From Streptomyces atratus (GTDB taxonomy: Bacteria; Actinomycetota; Actinomycetes; Streptomycetales; Streptomycetaceae): a stretch of DNA of 34,923 nucleotides. Within the stretch, counting starts at the first letter, position 1. The number at the start of each line of letters is the position of its first letter. A model generated the notes under the pieces. It was not told where the DNA came from and made no database searches. It saw only the letters and a list, made by a program, of their open reading frames with translations. Position numbers and translations under genes: made by a program. The stretch covers positions 1 to 34,923 of the forward strand of contig NZ_BMRN01000054.1 in NCBI RefSeq assembly GCF_014648655.1. Reading direction: 5' to 3'. Of the stretch, positions 32,312-34,923 are shown one piece after another.

Positions 32312-33310
32312 ATGACTCGCATCGCCATCAACGGATTCGGCCGCATCGGACGCAATGTGCTGCGCGCACTGCTCGAGCGCGACAGCGGCCTCGAGGTCGT
32401 CGCCGTCAACGACCTCACGGAGCCCACCACCCTCGCGCGGCTGCTCGCCTACGACACGACGGCCGGTCGGCTCGGCCGTCCGGTGACCGCCGACGGGGAC
32501 GCCCTTGTCGTCGACGGCCGTCGCATCACGGTGCTCGCCGAGCGCGAACCGGCGCAGCTGCCGTGGGCCGAGCTCGGCGTCGACATCGTGCTCGAGGCGA
32601 CCGGCCGCTTCACGTCGTCCACGGCCGCCCGCGCCCACCTCGACGCAGGCGCAAATAGGGTGCTCGTCAGTGCGCCGTCGGAAGGCGCCGATGTCACGCT
32701 CGCGTTCGGGGTCAACACCGACGCGTACGACCCGGCCGTGCACACGATCATCTCGAACGCCTCGTGCACGACCAACGCGCTTGCGCCGCTGGCCGCGGTC
32801 CTCGACGAGCTCGCCGGCATCGAGCACGGCTTCATGACGACGGTGCACGCCTACACGCAGGAGCAGAACCTGCAGGACGGCCCGCACCGCGACGCCCGCC
32901 GCGCCCGCGCCGCCGCTGTCAACATCGTGCCGACCACGACGGGCGCTGCCAAGGCGATCGGCCTCGTGCTGCCGAACCTCGATGGCAAGCTGGCGGGCGA
33001 CTCGATCCGCGTACCGGTTCCGGTGGGCTCGATCGTCGAACTCAACACGACCGTCGCCCGCGACGTGACGCGCGACGACGTGCTGGCGGCGTACCGCGCC
33101 GCGGCGGAGGGGCCGCTCGCCGGCATCCTCGAGTACTCGGACGACCCGCTCGTGTCCTGCGACATCACGGGCAATCCCGCCTCGTCGATCTTCGACTCGG
33201 CCCTCACCCGCGTCGACGGCCGCCACGTCAAGGTGGTCGCCTGGTACGACAACGAGTGGGGCTTCTCGAACCGCGTGATCGACACGCTCGAGCTCCTCGC
33301 CGCCCGCTGA
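32312..33310 (+). CDS. gap: glyceraldehyde-3-phosphate dehydrogenase
   Basis: This 332-residue enzyme has the Rossmann start RIAINGFGRIGRNVLRALL, the AVNDL NAD-specifying segment, the catalytic SNASCTTNALAP (Cys about 152), the base His in TTVHAYT, and the C-terminal WYDNEWGFSNRV. It converts glyceraldehyde 3-phosphate to 1,3-bisphosphoglycerate with NAD. A ribosome binding site (GAAGGGA, about 8 nt) precedes ATG 32312. Streptomyces usually has more than one gap gene, so this may be an auxiliary copy. Its neighbour is a GlxA-type regulator rather than pgk/tpi, which suggests separate control. Confidence 0.96.
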   Translation: MTRIAINGFGRIGRNVLRALLERDSGLEVVAVNDLTEPTTLARLLAYDTTAGRLGRPVTADGDALVVDGRRITVLAEREPAQLPWAELGVDIVLEATGRFTSSTAARAHLDAGANRVLVSAPSEGADVTLAFGVNTDAYDPAVHTIISNASCTTNALAPLAAVLDELAGIEHGFMTTVHAYTQEQNLQDGPHRDARRARAAAVNIVPTTTGAAKAIGLVLPNLDGKLAGDSIRVPVPVGSIVELNTTVARDVTRDDVLAAYRAAAEGPLAGILEYSDDPLVSCDITGNPASSIFDSALTRVDGRHVKVVAWYDNEWGFSNRVIDTLELLAAR

Positions 33311-33505
33311 CCGGATGCCGGGGCGGCCCCGCCGTCTGCTCCCGGAACCAGCCGAGGGCAGCTCCATGAATACCGCAGCCTTCGAATACGTGACGGGTAC
33401 CGGTTGCCCGCCCCGGCCTCTCCCCCGCCGACGTCCCCCGCTGGTTGTCAGCGCCGCACTGACGGCGGCCCGGCGGCGCGGCCCCGCCGTCGCGCGAGGA
33501 CCTCG

Positions 33506-33634
33506 GCGGGCGGACGGATCGTGGACCTCATCGGCCCGCGGCGGTCACTGGTCCCCCTTCTGCTCCTCTTCGCCGCAGCACTGGCATTGATCGGGGCTTC
33601 GCCCGGGATCGGACTCCTGCTGGGCGCGGTCGCG
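33506..33634 (+). pseudogene. MFS transporter fragment
   Basis: The stretch GRIVDLIGPRRSLVPLLLLF followed by ALALIGASPGIGLLLGAVA resembles the loop 2-3 signature (G-x-x-x-D-x-x-G-x-R-R) and next membrane helix of major facilitator transporters. There is no complete gene around it. It is a short remnant at most. Confidence 0.4.
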
Positions 33635-33828
33635 CCGGGGGAATTCCGCAGGCGTGGTCGGTGTCGTGCTCAGCCATGTGTCGATTCCGGCTGACGGGCG
33701 CAGGGCGGGCTCGGCCCAGCCACGTCCCGATGACCTGGTAGGCGTGCCGCCGCACCGAGATCGCGAGGACGGCAGTGCGGAGGCGGCGGAGTACCGGCTG
33801 TGGGTGCGTGCCCCGGAGCCGAGCCGGC

Positions 33829-34075
33829 CTGATGCTGAACGCCGTGGTGCCGTGGACCACGCGGTACTTCGACGCTGCGGTGGCCCGGCTCCGCTTGGAG
33901 GGCCACGAGATCCACGATGAGGATGCCGTACGACGGTCTCCGCTCAAGCAGCGGAACGTGACGTCCTGGGCCGCCACACCTTCATCGCCCCGTCCCCCGC
34001 GAGGGCCTGCGTCCGCTGCGCAACCCGGACGCCCCCGGCCTCGACGAGGACGACAACGGGCCGGATGTGGACTGA
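33829..34075 (+). pseudogene. Tn3-family transposase C-terminal remnant
   Basis: Residues LMLNAVVPWTTRYFDAAVAR, then LRLEGHEIHDEDAVRRSPLK, match the C-terminal end of Tn3-family TnpA. After apparent frameshifts near 33957 and 33995 the same family reads on (VLGRHTFIAP, then GLRPLRNPDAPGLDEDDNGP and VD stop at 34073-34075). The upstream catalytic part is missing. Confidence 0.65.
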
Positions 34076-34189
34076 ACGAAGGTCGGGGCCGGCCAGTGCA
34101 GTGATCAGATTGCGAGCCGTTGCCCTGGTCAGCCAATTCAGAGCCGGGCAGCGGCGGCGATACGAGTGGGACCAGGAGGCGGGCCCGGG

Positions 34190-34681
34190 TCACGCGGTCA
34201 CTTTGGCAATGAACGCGGCGAGGTTCGCCACGGTCCGCTGGGCCTTCTCCTCCAGGGTGAGGGACTCGTGGAGGCGTGCGCCGATGCCCGCGTCCTTCTT
34301 CCCGCGTACATACAGGGAGCAGGCCAGGTCGCTGCACATGTAGATGCCGACCGAGTTGCCCTGCTGCCCGGCCTTCCCGGACCTCGGCGCGACCATCAGG
34401 GAGACGCCCCCGGTGTGGGTGGTCACGCACACCGAGCACATGCTGCGCCGCATCTGCCAGGAGCCGACGCCGGAGGAGCGCAGCTGGACGCCGACCGGGC
34501 GGCCGTCCAGTTCGGTCACGAGGTGAGCCCGGTCGGGGGCCCGGGGATCTCGCCAACCCAAAAAGTCCAGGTCGTCCCAGCACTGCTCGGCCAGGTCGCG
34601 GGGGACGCTCAGACGCTTGGCCTCGCCCTTGGTGCAGTTCACAAACGCGGTACGAATCTCTTGCTCAGTCAGCGGCTTCAT
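34190..34681 (-). CDS. FBP-domain (FusB-like) treble-clef zinc-finger protein
   Basis: This 163-residue protein starts MKPLTEQEIRTAFVNCTKGE and has LDFLGWRDPRAPDRAHLV. Two Cys pairs (MCSVCVTTH and IYMCSDLACS) form a treble-clef zinc finger with SLMVAPRSGKAGQQGNSVGI between them. This is the FBP (elongation factor G-binding, FusB-like) family. FusB-type proteins bind EF-G and rescue translation from fusidic acid; whether this one does so is unknown. ATG 34681 agrees with family starts, but lacks a clear ribosome binding site; an upstream start at 34729 would run through the operator. A divergent TetR-type gene is next. Confidence 0.88.
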   Translation of the reverse strand: MKPLTEQEIRTAFVNCTKGEAKRLSVPRDLAEQCWDDLDFLGWRDPRAPDRAHLVTELDGRPVGVQLRSSGVGSWQMRRSMCSVCVTTHTGGVSLMVAPRSGKAGQQGNSVGIYMCSDLACSLYVRGKKDAGIGARLHESLTLEEKAQRTVANLAAFIAKVTA

Positions 34682-34694
34682 AAAGGGCACGCTA

Positions 34695-34719
34695 ATTTGC
34701 CTAATCGAATTAGGCAAAT
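34695..34719. promoter_or_regulatory. perfect inverted repeat operator between FBP and TetR genes
   Basis: ATTTGCCTAAT (34695-34705) and its exact complement ATTAGGCAAAT (34709-34719) are separated by CGA. This AT-rich 25-nt palindrome lies in the divergent promoter region. A TTGCCT (34697-34702) and CATAAT (34721-34726) pair spaced by 18 nt reads as a promoter toward the TetR gene, and overlaps the repeat. A second small repeat (GCATA/TATGC, 34720-34735) adjoins. Binding by the TetR protein is inferred. Confidence 0.7.
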
Positions 34720-34765
34720 GCATAATCATCTATGCTAAGGATGAGAAGCGATTCGGAGGATGAAC

Positions 34766-34923
34766 ATGGCACAGGCCGGACGGGTAGGACTGACCACGGA
34801 GCGCCTGGTCCGGGCGGGGGCAGAGCTGGCCGACGAGATCGGCTTCGAGCAGGCGACCCCCGCGGAACTCGCCCGGCGGTTCGGTGTCAAGACCGCGAGC
34901 CTGTACTCGCACGTGAAGAACGC
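34766..34923 (+). CDS. TetR-family regulator, N-terminal part (cut by window end)
   Basis: The visible 52 residues form a TetR-type helix-turn-helix: TTERLVRAGAELADEIGFEQ, then TPAELARRFGVKTASLYSHV, with the usual SLY-H-V end. GGAGG lies 7 nt before ATG 34766. The ligand-binding part lies beyond the window. It probably represses itself and the divergent FBP-domain gene from the palindrome at 34695-34719. Confidence 0.88.
   Translation, partial: MAQAGRVGLTTERLVRAGAELADEIGFEQATPAELARRFGVKTASLYSHVKN

Larger units (their letters stand above)
33311..34189. other. degraded region with mobile-element and transporter remnants
   Basis: About 880 bases contain no intact gene. Two remnants were recognised (MFS-like at 33506-33634, Tn3-like transposase at 33829-34075). 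A short frame from ATG 33367 (MNTAAFEYVTGTG) reads poorly. A small CGGGG/CCCCG hairpin lies just past the gap stop (about 33319-33333). Confidence 0.6.

Overview
The window looks like part of a Streptomyces chromosome, or that of a very close relative. It is very GC-rich with strong G/C at third codon positions, uses many GTG starts and 4-nt ATGA/GTGA gene overlaps, and contains a LuxR-type ATPase regulator, a Ser/Thr kinase with a WD40 sensor domain, an FBP/FusB-like zinc-finger protein and a complete actinobacterial contractile injection system (CIS). No rRNA, tRNA or CRISPR array was seen.

The left third (1-8984) is mixed. It holds the N-terminal part of a large AAA/LuxR regulator on the minus strand, a membrane Ser/Thr kinase with an extracellular seven-bladed WD40 propeller, and a small hypothetical ORF. 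An unusual minus-strand set follows: an ABC ATPase, an ABC-2 permease, and a 614-residue protein fusing a squalene/phytoene-synthase-like domain to a cis-prenyltransferase domain. Just upstream of that set lie several very short ORFs with good ribosome binding sites.

The centre (8985-31133) is the CIS locus, in two divergent arms around a LuxR-type regulator. The minus arm has three translationally coupled genes: a secreted TolB-like propeller protein, a DUF4255 (Pvc16/Afp16-like) protein and an AAA+ ATPase (Afp15/Cis15-like). The plus arm encodes a membrane protein with two Ig-like domains, then sheath, inner tube, two small accessory proteins, a 987-residue disordered protein in the tape-measure position, a second tube protein, LysM hub protein, VgrG-type spike, PAAR tip, gp25 wedge, gpJ-like and gpI-like baseplate proteins. 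It ends with a zinc-ribbon/transmembrane/discoidin-like protein resembling CisA. No tail-fibre gene is visible, which fits the cytoplasmic Streptomyces-type CIS rather than a released particle.

The right end (31134-34923) starts with tandem hairpins that probably end the CIS operon. A GlxA-type AraC regulator and a glyceraldehyde-3-phosphate dehydrogenase gene follow, then degraded remnants of an MFS transporter and a Tn3-family transposase. The last pair is divergent: an FBP-domain (FusB-like) gene and a TetR-family gene cut by the window edge, with a perfect 11-bp inverted repeat between them.

Functional reading (inference): the plus-arm structural genes build a contractile sheath/tube/spike. 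The AAA+ ATPase and DUF4255 protein assemble or terminate it. The two single-pass membrane proteins at the ends of the operon are candidates for anchoring it or triggering firing at the membrane, and the LuxR-type protein between the arms is the likely local regulator.
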